Shown here one piece after another: positions 36,968 to 46,404 of a stretch of DNA of 64,000 nucleotides. A program made the position numbers and the translations under genes. Below the pieces are notes generated by a model. It saw only the letters and a list, made by a program, of their open reading frames with translations. It was not told where the DNA came from and ran no database searches. The DNA comes from Pseudarcicella hirudinis (lineage in GTDB: Bacteria > Bacteroidota > Bacteroidia > Cytophagales > Spirosomataceae). Location: contig NZ_FOXH01000021.1 in assembly GCF_900115665.1 (NCBI RefSeq), positions 29,904 to 93,903 of the forward strand, written 5' to 3'. The stretch's first letter is position 1. Each line of letters begins with the position of its first letter.

Positions 36968-38110
36968 ATGAATATACTTACCAATAAAAAAATAGCAATT
37001 ATAGGCGGAGGTCCCGGTGGATTGACCCTCGCAAGACTTTTACAAATGAATGGTCTGGATGTAAAAGTATATGAAAGAGATACTGACAAAGATGCCAGAG
37101 CGAAGGGTGCGACCTTAGATTTGCATGAAGAGTCTGGTTTACTGGCTCTCCGGGAGGCCGGACTGATGGATGAATTTAAGGCAAATTATCGTCCGGGAGC
37201 TGACAAATTACGTATCATTGACAAGCAGGCAAATATTGTGTGGGACGACAGTGCTAACAGGGAAGAAGAAAGCAGCAGGCCCGAAATTGATCGTGGTCCT
37301 TTGCAGAAAATTTTACTGGATTCACTGCAAACCGGTACTGTTGTATGGGATAGTCATTTTACCTCACTTTCTCAGCAAGGAGATCAATGGAAGATAGTAT
37401 TCAAAAATGGTCATTCGGTCATTGCGGATGTGGTAATTGCCGCTGATGGAGCAAATTCAAAAATCCGCCCTTACATCACACCGGTTAAGGCTTTCTATTC
37501 AGGTATTACAATCGTTGAAGGGGCTGTACATCATTCCGAAACCGCAAGTCCGAATATTCATAAACTCCTCAACGGAGGGAAAATCTTTGCCATGGGAGAT
37601 GAGAAAAGCCTGATTATAAGCTCTAAGGGCGATGGAAGCCTTGTTTTTTATACTGGTTGTAAAAAGGACGAATTATGGAGCCGTGAATGTGGCATTGATT
37701 TCTCAGACAAAGCTCAGGTGATTGCTTGGTTTAAAGAGGAATATCCCGGCTGGGATAATGTATGGCTGGAATTATTCGAAAATGCTGAAACACAATTTGT
37801 TCCCCGTCCGCAATATTGCATGCCTTTTGACCAAAACTGGGAAACCATACCAAATCTTACAATGCTCGGCGATGCGGCACACCTTATGCCTCCGTATGCG
37901 GGCGAAGGGGTAAATATGGCGATGTTGGATGCCCTGGAATTAAGCAAACAGCTTTGCAACCCGAATTTTCCTGATATCCGATCTGCGATATCAGCTTATG
38001 AAAAACAGATGCTCAAAAGGGCCTCTGAAGTGGCGGCTATCACCATGGAATCAACGGCTTCTCTACACTCCGAAAATGCCATTTTATTTCTGATGGAAGT
38101 AATTGGCTAA
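36968..38110 (+). CDS. Tet(X)-like FAD-dependent monooxygenase
   Basis: From ATG 36968 (MNILTNKKIAIIGGGPGGLT) the protein has 380 residues, the length of Tet(X). It shows the GxGxxG FAD-binding motif (13-18), the GATLDLHEESGLLALREAGL segment that matches the GTLDLHKGSGQEAMKKAGL region of Tet(X), ADVVIAADGANSKIR (NADPH/FAD fingerprint), and GDAAHLMPPYAGEGVN (301 onward). The match to Tet(X) runs end to end. Tet(X) hydroxylates and inactivates tetracyclines using NADPH and O2; related flavoproteins act on other aromatics. The substrate-contact residues differ (EGAVHHSE where Tet(X) has QADIHQPE), so tetracycline inactivation is unproven. It is co-transcribed with a TetR regulator 11 nt upstream. 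An alternative start at 36920 overlaps the regulator gene and is less likely. Confidence 0.88.
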   Translation: MNILTNKKIAIIGGGPGGLTLARLLQMNGLDVKVYERDTDKDARAKGATLDLHEESGLLALREAGLMDEFKANYRPGADKLRIIDKQANIVWDDSANREEESSRPEIDRGPLQKILLDSLQTGTVVWDSHFTSLSQQGDQWKIVFKNGHSVIADVVIAADGANSKIRPYITPVKAFYSGITIVEGAVHHSETASPNIHKLLNGGKIFAMGDEKSLIISSKGDGSLVFYTGCKKDELWSRECGIDFSDKAQVIAWFKEEYPGWDNVWLELFENAETQFVPRPQYCMPFDQNWETIPNLTMLGDAAHLMPPYAGEGVNMAMLDALELSKQLCNPNFPDIRSAISAYEKQMLKRASEVAAITMESTASLHSENAILFLMEVIG

Positions 38111-38306
38111 AAGCACAAAGCACGTATCTATCTGGCTACAAACACTTTGATCCAATATCAGATTCGGAAAACATGTTAATATTTCAGCTAAACAGAGTCC
38201 GAATTACAGCTTTTCCGAATCTTATTTCAGCTTTCTGCCCAATACTTTTTTCTCCCGCCGCACTTATAAAAACACAGATTTAATTCAGAATGATACTTTA
38301 TCTTTA

Positions 38307-38355
38307 TGTATAAACCGCAAAACGATTTGTACACAAATATAGAAACGAAATGTGT
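38307..38355 (+). repeat. Candidate prophage left end with transposase-site-like repeats
   Basis: A TG at 38307 begins TGTATAAACCGC, followed by AAACGATTTGT (38320-38330) and AAACGAAATGTGT (38343-38355), two related motifs 23 bp apart, which is near two helical turns. Mu-like phages begin with TG and have several such transposase sites at each end. The region lies just outside the last late gene, where an end is expected. The exact boundary is a guess. Confidence 0.35.
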
Positions 38356-38368
38356 CAATTTCCCGCAA

Positions 38369-38404
38369 AAGTAAAAGCAAGGTAGTTAAACCCTGCTTTT
38401 ACTT
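38369..38404 (-). terminator. Terminator of the prophage late operon
   Basis: AAGTAAAAGCAAGG (38369-38382) pairs with CCCTGCTTTTACTT (38391-38404) with one mismatch and an 8-nt loop, overlapping the stop codon of the last gene. On the minus strand it is followed by TTTGCG, a moderate T-run. Confidence 0.6.
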
Positions 38405-38724
38405 AATAGTCTCATTTCAGAATGTTTTTTAGAAATATCTACAATACTAGGCGGTATATATCCTTCTCCAACTGCATACTCAAAATGCTTCTCTTTGTCC
38501 GTTCTTATAGATACTTCTGCTAAATCTGCTCTTGAAGTATGGTAAGCAATACAAGCAATTGTACCACACTGATTAAATTGTTCTTTAGCTGGCATCTTCT
38601 TAAAGTAACTATGCTTACTCATCATTTGTCGGATTCTAAGGAGGTGATACTTTAGTTTATCAAAGTTTTTATCCTGTCCGTAATAGTCAAACACAAGCTG
38701 TTCAAATTGTTTATCCTTTTTCAT
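38386..38724 (-). CDS. Small phage protein with CGTxxCxA motif, unknown function
   Basis: I choose ATG 38724 (MKKDKQFEQLVFDYYG, 112 residues) because the longer frame from 38775 would overlap the preceding gene by 23 nt. The sequence contains FNQCGTIACIAYHTSRADLA, close to the CGTxxCxA pattern of a family of small phage proteins of unknown role; the two Cys could bind metal or form a disulfide. It is mostly helical and charged, and has no signal peptide. As the last gene of the late operon next to the prophage end, it may be a virion accessory or a lysogeny/superinfection factor, but nothing shows which. Confidence 0.6.
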   Translation of the reverse strand: MKKDKQFEQLVFDYYGQDKNFDKLKYHLLRIRQMMSKHSYFKKMPAKEQFNQCGTIACIAYHTSRADLAEVSIRTDKEKHFEYAVGEGYIPPSIVDISKKHSEMRLLSKSRV

Positions 38725-38752
38725 AACGGTTAAAACACGGTTTAAATACAGT

Positions 38753-41692
38753 TTAAAAATTCTGACCACATACATACCAATAAGTACCAGTGAACTTGCA
38801 TGTCACAGCTCCACCATCCGGAATTGTAACTGACGAATAACCCCTGATAGAGTTATAGATAAACATAGCCTTTCCCATATTCAAGTTAATAACAGCAACC
38901 TCTTTTCCTGGATTAGCAAGCCCCGTAAATGTAACGCCTGAGTCTCCTGAGCCTTGCGGATTAATACAAACCATATCCCAGTCCGATACATCCAAATTAA
39001 GGTTCTGATTATTCAAAGTAGTCTCATACGTCCTTCTACCGTTGATTACTGCATTACTCAAAATAGCTTCACCTTCCGGACACCAAAGAGCTACATTCCT
39101 GGATGAACTATTAGCAGCTCTCAGCTCTGCTGCAATGTTCCAACCAAAATTAGAGCCTTTTTGCTCTATAACAATAGATGCTTTGTCTGATGAAGTAGCA
39201 GGCTTAACATTTGTTCCAAATCCTGCAAACTGACCAGCCGGGTCATTTCGCAAAATAATCATCGCTTCAGATACGAAATTATTAACGATGCTATTATTGA
39301 ATATACTCAGAACTCCAAAATTACCCGATGTGGCATTAATAAAGCCTTGTATGACAGCTCCAACGGCGTACATTGCACCATTCTGCAATACTTTAAAAGG
39401 TGCTGAAGCACGGTTTAAAAAAGTTTCACCTGCCCAAAATCTCACGTCTGAATCGGAACTACCCGCCCCGGTCACTCCCGCCTTTATATTTGAGTTATCC
39501 CCGGCTACCTGTAAAGTTCCAGACGTAACTAATCCGCCATCAATCACCGTCTTTGTATTATCATATTTTGTTGCATCTTCCCAATCTGATGAACTAAATG
39601 AACCTGAAGAACGTGCGGTTTTACAACGATATAAAAAGCTTCCATCCGTCCATAGATCGCCTATTTTATACGGAGTTATTGGAGTAGTAGTAAAGTGACG
39701 TGTTGATTTAGTTGCAAGATCGCTTACAAGCTCCTTTTGTCCGTCGTTATTGGTAAAAGTGATCTTTCCGCCAATTTCTGCCAAATCCAAATCAAAATAG
39801 GTACTTCCATCAAAGCTTTGAATACGACCCGTTTTGATGAACCTGCCATTTATCGAAGTTGCTCCGTAAGTCAGGCTTATCCATCTAACACCCTCCATTA
39901 CTGAATGCAGAACACCGACCAAAAAGTGATAATACAAAGTACTGTCATTTGTCTTTATTTGCTGTGTCGAGAATATTATCTGAGCATCATTGTAATCAAC
40001 TTTATTACAACGTGCGTAAATATAGCGGGCGTTATTATCCGGAATAGTAACAGTTTGTCCGGATACTTGCCAGGTTCTAATTGTTTCTTCAATAAGATAA
40101 TGAACAAGTATGCCCGAATTTACCTTGACTACATTTGCATCTCCATTGTAGTTTGGCTCAATAATAATTTGTAAAATAAACTGCTGTGATTTGACACCTA
40201 CAACAAGCATACTTGTTTCTATGCTCAAAGGACGGATGTTTCCAGTATTAAAATAACCGTCCGGGTCAAATGTTAAGTTTAATAACTCCTGTGTTGTTTT
40301 CCAACCTAATTTTGCCTTTAAAGCATTATAGCCTTTACCTAAATTAACAATTACATTTTTTTGCTCTTTTTGCTCTTTAACAAGCATTTCCGAAACAGAA
40401 TAGTTGACTGTATTAGAAAGTGAAAGAGTAATTTTATTAGCATTAACAAGCGGATAAGAAATACTTTGTATCCTTATGCCTCCTGTATAATTCAAGTTTG
40501 GAGCATTAATATTGATCACATCCCCTGCATAAATCTGATACGCAAAACCTGCTTCTCTGATGTATTTTTCATCAACGTTAACCAAAATAGCAAACTGAGG
40601 ACGGCTGTTTTGACTTGCGTATTTATTTGCAGCATTGTATAATTCCGTTTCAGCGGCCGAAATGTAACTACTTGGCATAGTAATGCCTGCAAGGGTGTAT
40701 CTGTCTCCTACAGCAACGGCAAATGTAGAATTTGGGGTTTCGTAACCAGTGTCATCCTTGTTGACTTGAAACGTAATTTCTTTAGTACTGGCATTATACT
40801 TTGTAATAAAAAACTCCTGTCCGTTTAACTCACCTGACTTAAAGATGATTTTAGCATGAGCATCAGTGATATTTTGCTCGTTGAGATCAAAATCAAGTGT
40901 ATTGTCTATTATAGATGTAGGACTGGTAACTGAAGTAATAGTAGCTGTTCGACGTGGATAAATGTAATCAAATTCTAGAACGCCTTCTTTCCTCCCAAAC
41001 TCTGAAACATTGTATTCAATTGGATTATTAAGCGTAAGCCTGTCTTGTCCATCTCTATATCCTGCTGTCAGATTCGTTGACCCACCGAAAGCATACCAAA
41101 CGGTGGCATAAGATGAACTTGTAGATTGTCTGGTAATGTCATATGCTCCCTGGTTTCTTCCGTATCCAAGCGAAACGCCTTTTGCAGAACCCACCTTTTC
41201 AACAAGATAAATATTTTGATTATCTACATAGTATTCTAACTGGAATTTTGAGGCTATATCACTTAGTACTACTCTACAAGAAACGTCTTTAAATTCAAAC
41301 AATTGGGGTTCTAAGTTTGGTGCAGCTCCTACATACCAGCCAGAACCCATTGAAGAAACCAATAAACCTAACAGCTCTGAAGGCGTACCAAAATAGCTGA
41401 ATTTTGTACGACCTAAATGCTTTATAATACTATTATATAACTGATAAACTTCTCCTAAAAACTCCAATTCATACTTATATGTAGTTGCTGAAATCTGCTG
41501 TTTGAATGTTTCACCAACGATACTATATTTTTTCGAGTTCAGTAGTACATAATCTCCTATTTTAAGATTTATTGATGTGCTGGAAATGAAGTTAGCCACT
41601 ACCTTTTCCTCACCCATAAGTGTTTGTGTAAACAAAGTTTGCTCATCTATCTCAAAATTGTAGACAGATGAGCCATTACGGTAAATAATCAT
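38753..41692 (-). CDS. Phage tail tip/baseplate protein with receptor-binding C-terminal part
   Basis: The 979-residue protein begins with a tail-hub-like domain (about 1-400: FEIDEQTLFTQTLMGEEKVV, YKYELEFLGEVYQLYNSIIKH, ASKFQLEYYVDNQNIYLVEK), as in the prophage tail endopeptidase family. A beta-rich, Ser/Thr/Gly-rich C-terminal part follows, with the fibre-type motif KIGDLWTDGSFLYRCKTARS (about 680-700) and AGVTGAGSSDSDVRFWAG near 740. It starts 4 nt after the tail spike gene stop and ends the large structural operon. It probably sits at the tail tip and binds the host receptor or anchors the spike. The domain boundaries are estimates. Confidence 0.78.
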   Translation of the reverse strand: MIIYRNGSSVYNFEIDEQTLFTQTLMGEEKVVANFISSTSINLKIGDYVLLNSKKYSIVGETFKQQISATTYKYELEFLGEVYQLYNSIIKHLGRTKFSYFGTPSELLGLLVSSMGSGWYVGAAPNLEPQLFEFKDVSCRVVLSDIASKFQLEYYVDNQNIYLVEKVGSAKGVSLGYGRNQGAYDITRQSTSSSYATVWYAFGGSTNLTAGYRDGQDRLTLNNPIEYNVSEFGRKEGVLEFDYIYPRRTATITSVTSPTSIIDNTLDFDLNEQNITDAHAKIIFKSGELNGQEFFITKYNASTKEITFQVNKDDTGYETPNSTFAVAVGDRYTLAGITMPSSYISAAETELYNAANKYASQNSRPQFAILVNVDEKYIREAGFAYQIYAGDVININAPNLNYTGGIRIQSISYPLVNANKITLSLSNTVNYSVSEMLVKEQKEQKNVIVNLGKGYNALKAKLGWKTTQELLNLTFDPDGYFNTGNIRPLSIETSMLVVGVKSQQFILQIIIEPNYNGDANVVKVNSGILVHYLIEETIRTWQVSGQTVTIPDNNARYIYARCNKVDYNDAQIIFSTQQIKTNDSTLYYHFLVGVLHSVMEGVRWISLTYGATSINGRFIKTGRIQSFDGSTYFDLDLAEIGGKITFTNNDGQKELVSDLATKSTRHFTTTPITPYKIGDLWTDGSFLYRCKTARSSGSFSSSDWEDATKYDNTKTVIDGGLVTSGTLQVAGDNSNIKAGVTGAGSSDSDVRFWAGETFLNRASAPFKVLQNGAMYAVGAVIQGFINATSGNFGVLSIFNNSIVNNFVSEAMIILRNDPAGQFAGFGTNVKPATSSDKASIVIEQKGSNFGWNIAAELRAANSSSRNVALWCPEGEAILSNAVINGRRTYETTLNNQNLNLDVSDWDMVCINPQGSGDSGVTFTGLANPGKEVAVINLNMGKAMFIYNSIRGYSSVTIPDGGAVTCKFTGTYWYVCGQNF

Positions 41693-41696
41693 ATTC

Positions 41697-44600
41697 CTAG
41701 ATATTAAATGATACTATGCCATCCTGAAAACAGGTGAAGTGTTTAATAGAAGCTGTTTTTGAGATTTTCCCCGGTGTGGCTGAAATCCCTAATTGATCAC
41801 CTTTGACAATTGTTGAGTAAGTTTCTTGTAAAGTTGAAAATCTGTTTCCTTCAAACGTTCTTAAATAGCCCTTTACAATTACACGAACTAATGAACCTAC
41901 ATTAGCATCATCAATTGCAACACCAAATATTTTATTATCTGTAGACAATGCTTTTCTTACAAAACCTCCATCTAATGCGACTGCCATACCTTTTAAAATC
42001 ACTTCAGAAGTGCGATTTCTTGAAAGAACATCGCTGAACTCAGGATAATAATCATTTGCAACTCCGTACATATCTGCTGTAGCTACACTTGAAATGACTG
42101 CATTAATTTCATCAAGTACTTGTTGGTTTGAATAATCTGACGGTACAGTATTGGCAGTTCCTGAGCCAACATAGTTTTTATTAAAAACAATATTGAAACT
42201 TGTTCCATCAATAATAACCGTTAAAGTTTTATTCGTAACACTACAGTCTCCAAGACGCTTTCCAAGACTCTTTATATACAAATCAGATGCTATACCTACC
42301 TTATCATCTCCACAATCCAATCGACCTATTGCATAACCCGATACGCCTGTATAACCATCCTTATAGGCATATCCAGATACGTTATTAACTCCAAAGTCAT
42401 TTAGCCAGTCACCATTATATTTATTATCTTTAATTACAGTTGTAAATGCGGTTGAATTTGTATCAAAGCGTACAGTTGAAGTAGTACCTGTTGACTTGCT
42501 TGTAATTCTCAAAGCCAAACCTTTAAAGTTCGGTTCATACAACAATGGTGAATTACCAGAACCTAAAATCCTGAAGTCAGCATGATTAACATACTGGTCT
42601 GCAAGAACTGAAGGTATAAAAGGTATATCATCATGAGACATAATAAAACACCCTTCAAATCTACAGTTATTAAATTCTACTAAATCTTTCTTAGATGAAC
42701 CAAGCGACTGAATTTTAGATGCAATTTTATCACCAGCCGGGTCAAGCGTTTCAAACCTGCAACTATTATAAGTTACTGAACTTGGTTTAGTAAAATTGCT
42801 GTTGTTGTGAACATATTGAGGCCATTTTTTTGAAATAAAAATAGCATTCTTAGCTACGATAATTTGACCATTGCTTGTACCTAACCCAAGAGGATGCCAG
42901 GAACTCCATGCAGTCGCATTTCCAGTATTTCCATTGTGCACCAATCGCACATTGATAATATTAGATGTAAAAAATGCACAACCTGTTTGCCCTCCATCAA
43001 TATGTAAAGGATACCTCCCATTAGTATTTTCTATACTTACTTCTTCTAAGTTTCCAAAATCTGCGTGCCAATATGCAGTTTGATAATACTGATAAACTGA
43101 AGAACTAAGATTAGAGGGCAATGAACCTCTGATAATTACCCGATCTCTTGAAACACCTCTTACGGAAACAAAACTTTTACCACGCAAAAAACTAACCATT
43201 CCTGTAGTTATTCCGGCTGAATTATAATCAGTTGTTTGAGTCGCTTCATAGATTCCTTCATACACTAATATTTCATATTGCTTGTATTGTGAAGCATCTG
43301 TAATACTTTCAATACAATCCTGAATAGCTCTGTTACCTGCAAAATCACAGTCAGTTCCCGGTGTACCATTCCGCCTCACAACTTTTTGAATCTTTTGAGA
43401 AGTAATCGCAGTGAATCTATTATCTACGTATTGCAAAGTAGAGTATATATCCAATGGTTTTGCACCTGAGTATTCAACCATGAACCCAAGTGCATAGTAA
43501 CTACTACTTCCACCGTAGGAAATGGCAGGATTAGCTTGTGCAAATCTGTTTCCAGTCAATCCAGTTCCTTTAAAAGCCATTTTAACAGAAGAAGCACTAC
43601 CACCAACTGCAACAATTTGCCCTGCTAAAATTGCTTCATTTAGCGTAATAGTATTAAATCCAGCTGTTACAGTAAAATTTCCTAAACCTCGAACAAAAGT
43701 AGCAGTAGTGCCATTTGACGTAATAAGCAACAATGGAATTGTACCCGCTATATCACCCCAAAAATAAACCTCTTTAAGCGTTCCATTTTTATCTGAAACG
43801 CCTAATTCATTAAACTTCCATTGCCCTGTTATACTATCAAAACTTCCACCTCCGTTTAATTTTGTACCAAAGTTTTTTTGTACAACCGGGGTTCTATTTA
43901 TTTCAGACTGCAAGGCATCTGCAAAACTCAAACCTGGTTGAACAAATCTTGCATCTGCATCAGCTTTCAAATATACAAGACCGGACAAATCAGCTGTCTT
44001 TAAAAAAGGCAGTAACATTGTTGAAAAATATTCATACAAACTATCTTGAAAAGTAGTTTGCGTTTGATATGTCGCACTACTTGAAATAATTCTGTAACTC
44101 TTTGAAATGATCGTTATGGTAATTGGTAAATTATAAGCACCTGTAGTATTTCTTAGCTGTATTGCAGGCTTGATCTCAGGAGAAGCAATTAAAACATTAA
44201 TATCAGTATAGAGTCTGTAATATTCACCTGATATTTGCTCAAAATTAGAACTGGTACTAATTCCGTTTGAAAATGTAACTAACTGACCCTGTAAAGTGCC
44301 TTGTATTCTAATAATATATTCAAACCGGATTTGTTGTAAATTAAAGTAAGTGTTAAAATTCGATTTAATAGTATTAGCAGAATACAAAAGATAGGCATTA
44401 TGCCCGGTGCTTCCGCTCGTAACTGAAATACTTGTATCCGTAACTGTTGCACCCCCCAAAGCTTCACCCGTTAAAATTGCAGTTACTTGCTGTCTTACTT
44501 CATAAAGTTTATTATTAGTTATTAATGACGCTGTAACATTATCTTTAGTTGAATACAAATCAGATACAAACTGCTTTGTCGCATATGGGTCAAGTGGCTT

Positions 44601-45410
44601 TGCATTTGTAGACTCAACTAAAAAACCAATGCAATAATAACTTCCTGCTGAACCGTATGCTAAAGCTGAACCAGTCCATTGTACAAATCTATTACCTGTT
44701 AAACCTGAAGTTTTAAATCCAAGCTTTACGGAAGTCGTACCATTGCCAACTGCAACAATTTGACCTGCTAAAATTGCTTCATTCAGCGTAATAGTATTAA
44801 ATCCGGCCGTTACAGTGAAATTTCCTAAACCTCGAACAAAAGTAGCAGTAGTGCCATTTGACGTAATAAGCAGCAATGGGATTGACCCGGCCGAATCAAC
44901 CCAAACGTAAACCTCTTTCAGCGTTCCTGTTTTATCCGATACACCTATTTCATTGAATCTCCATTGACCAAAGACAATATTATCAAAACTTCCACCTCCG
45001 TTTAATTTTGTACCAAATTCTTTAGTCGTTATCGGACTTCTGTTTATTTCCGACTGCAAGGCATCAGTAAACTCATTTTTCCTTAGATACCCATCTAAAA
45101 GCGTAAAGTATGTCCAAGTACTTTTGTTCCAAAGGAATATTGCCAGATCAGCATCTATTGTAATTTGAGTTGCACCATTATAATAAACACCACGATTAGC
45201 ATAATAAACAGCTAGTTTATTTGGAGTACCAAGCTGAAAACCAGAATTTATTAATTCTGGCTTAACTTCTGCAAAGTTAGTTTGTGCAATTAAACTATAT
45301 AGCTCCTGTGCATCGGTGTACATGGTAGTACCATCATTGTTTCGTCCGATAAGCATTTTTTCAGACAATCCAATTCCAGTGATTTTCTCTAAATCCTGCC
45401 AAAATTTCAT
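41697..45410 (-). CDS. Large tail spike protein with beta-helix domain and internal duplication
   Basis: The 1237-residue protein has an N-terminal helical/attachment segment (MKFWQDLEKITGIGLSEKML), two near-identical beta modules (about 113-275 and 495-655; LLLITSNGTTATFVRGLGNF occurs in both), a right-handed beta-helix (about 665-1010: DFAGNRAIQDCIESITDASQ, SFVSVRGVSRDRVIIRG, GNLEEVSIENTNGRYPLHIDG, YNSCRFETLD), and a C-terminal trimer-like part. The beta-helix with GNRAIQDCI opening is typical of pectate-lyase-like tail spikes that bind or cut surface glycans. No catalytic residues can be assigned safely. It sits between the distal tail protein and the tail tip protein. Confidence 0.82.
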   Translation of the reverse strand: MKFWQDLEKITGIGLSEKMLIGRNNDGTTMYTDAQELYSLIAQTNFAEVKPELINSGFQLGTPNKLAVYYANRGVYYNGATQITIDADLAIFLWNKSTWTYFTLLDGYLRKNEFTDALQSEINRSPITTKEFGTKLNGGGSFDNIVFGQWRFNEIGVSDKTGTLKEVYVWVDSAGSIPLLLITSNGTTATFVRGLGNFTVTAGFNTITLNEAILAGQIVAVGNGTTSVKLGFKTSGLTGNRFVQWTGSALAYGSAGSYYCIGFLVESTNAKPLDPYATKQFVSDLYSTKDNVTASLITNNKLYEVRQQVTAILTGEALGGATVTDTSISVTSGSTGHNAYLLYSANTIKSNFNTYFNLQQIRFEYIIRIQGTLQGQLVTFSNGISTSSNFEQISGEYYRLYTDINVLIASPEIKPAIQLRNTTGAYNLPITITIISKSYRIISSSATYQTQTTFQDSLYEYFSTMLLPFLKTADLSGLVYLKADADARFVQPGLSFADALQSEINRTPVVQKNFGTKLNGGGSFDSITGQWKFNELGVSDKNGTLKEVYFWGDIAGTIPLLLITSNGTTATFVRGLGNFTVTAGFNTITLNEAILAGQIVAVGGSASSVKMAFKGTGLTGNRFAQANPAISYGGSSSYYALGFMVEYSGAKPLDIYSTLQYVDNRFTAITSQKIQKVVRRNGTPGTDCDFAGNRAIQDCIESITDASQYKQYEILVYEGIYEATQTTDYNSAGITTGMVSFLRGKSFVSVRGVSRDRVIIRGSLPSNLSSSVYQYYQTAYWHADFGNLEEVSIENTNGRYPLHIDGGQTGCAFFTSNIINVRLVHNGNTGNATAWSSWHPLGLGTSNGQIIVAKNAIFISKKWPQYVHNNSNFTKPSSVTYNSCRFETLDPAGDKIASKIQSLGSSKKDLVEFNNCRFEGCFIMSHDDIPFIPSVLADQYVNHADFRILGSGNSPLLYEPNFKGLALRITSKSTGTTSTVRFDTNSTAFTTVIKDNKYNGDWLNDFGVNNVSGYAYKDGYTGVSGYAIGRLDCGDDKVGIASDLYIKSLGKRLGDCSVTNKTLTVIIDGTSFNIVFNKNYVGSGTANTVPSDYSNQQVLDEINAVISSVATADMYGVANDYYPEFSDVLSRNRTSEVILKGMAVALDGGFVRKALSTDNKIFGVAIDDANVGSLVRVIVKGYLRTFEGNRFSTLQETYSTIVKGDQLGISATPGKISKTASIKHFTCFQDGIVSFNI
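43444..45070 (-). repeat. Direct repeat of about 480 bp inside the tail spike gene
   Basis: Two segments, 44587-45070 and 43444-43925, are offset by 1143 bases (381 codons, in frame) and are nearly identical over their centre; for example CCTCGAACAAAAGTAGCAGT occurs in both. The copies diverge at the edges and at scattered positions. The spacer of about 660 bases encodes a different beta-rich segment. The feature spans both copies. Confidence 0.85.
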
Positions 45411-45416
45411 ATTATA

Positions 45417-46403
45417 TTAAAGCTCGTTAATTTTAATTTTCATTCCGTTACTATTTGTTAGTAACTGGTTTGCATTTGTGTACAAATAATTATAATCTCT
45501 GTATCCGTTTTCCTGATCAATCGTAATTGGTTGACCTGTATTGGTAAGAATATTGACACCAGCATGATTTTGAAGGAAATTCCAATCAAGGTTACTTCCG
45601 ACCTGAACGCACCTAACTGTTAATAAGCCAAATACTTCAGATGGTGTTATATAAACATCTGTTACCTGGAAACCGTCTTTTACAAAAAATGTCCTAAGAG
45701 CATCATGTCTGTATGTGATGGTTCGTAATCCTTCTTTTGCAAATAGTTTTGAAAGTGAATTAATCCGTGTTTGAAAGGCATTTAAATCACTTTCAACAAT
45801 CAAACATTTTAGGGTTATTTCTCTAAAAGTTCTTTTTGTAATCTGATACCCTTCACTGCTATACGCTGTAAACTGTTGTGATTTTGTAGCAGGTAAATTA
45901 TACCTTCCGTCAATTTCCAAAATATTTAATCCAAGCGTTTGAAAACTGATACCATCTATGCCATATAGTGTACCATCTGAAGCAGGAATATTTCCAACAA
46001 TTGAAACTGAAGGCTGACGAAATAAAATCTCTATTTTAGCCAAACCACGATTGTAGTATTCTGCTTTTATTTCATCTTTCAGATAGACATCATAATTACC
46101 ATAATCCGTTTCAAGCGTAATCAGTGAATTAAATTGTATAGCATCATAAAACTGATATAATCTCCTTAATAAATCGTTTTCAAATTCATGAGCCATGAGG
46201 GCGGTCAATTTAATATCACGCCCCCCAAACCTTATTTCGTCCGAGCGGACGTATGGCTCAATTCCGTTTTCATCTTGCCATTCATGATAAGTCTTCCCAA
46301 TCCTCGCAGGCATATCAAAACACCCTTGCAATGCTATGTTACCATTTCCATTTTGGATTGGAATTATTCCATAGGTGCTTAAGTCTATACCTCCTAAAAT
46401 CAT
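45417..46403 (-). CDS. Phage distal tail (Dit-like) protein
   Basis: The 328-residue protein begins MILGGIDLSTYGIIPIQNGN, with beta-rich sequence through YDVYLKDEIKAEYYNRGLAKI and a second half IDGRYNLPATKSQQFTAYSS. The order tape measure, this protein, spike, tip protein is the standard place for a distal tail protein, which links the tail tube to the tip in siphovirus-type tails. Family assignment rests on position and on the paired beta domains rather than on a clear motif. It starts 1 nt after the tape measure stop, so translation is probably coupled. Confidence 0.65.
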   Translation of the reverse strand: MILGGIDLSTYGIIPIQNGNGNIALQGCFDMPARIGKTYHEWQDENGIEPYVRSDEIRFGGRDIKLTALMAHEFENDLLRRLYQFYDAIQFNSLITLETDYGNYDVYLKDEIKAEYYNRGLAKIEILFRQPSVSIVGNIPASDGTLYGIDGISFQTLGLNILEIDGRYNLPATKSQQFTAYSSEGYQITKRTFREITLKCLIVESDLNAFQTRINSLSKLFAKEGLRTITYRHDALRTFFVKDGFQVTDVYITPSEVFGLLTVRCVQVGSNLDWNFLQNHAGVNILTNTGQPITIDQENGYRDYNYLYTNANQLLTNSNGMKIKINEL

Positions 46404-46404
46404 A

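Noticed and set aside
43444..45070. Duplication in the tail spike as an inserted mobile element
   Set aside because: Copies are in frame, encode the same beta module and have no terminal inverted repeats or transposase.
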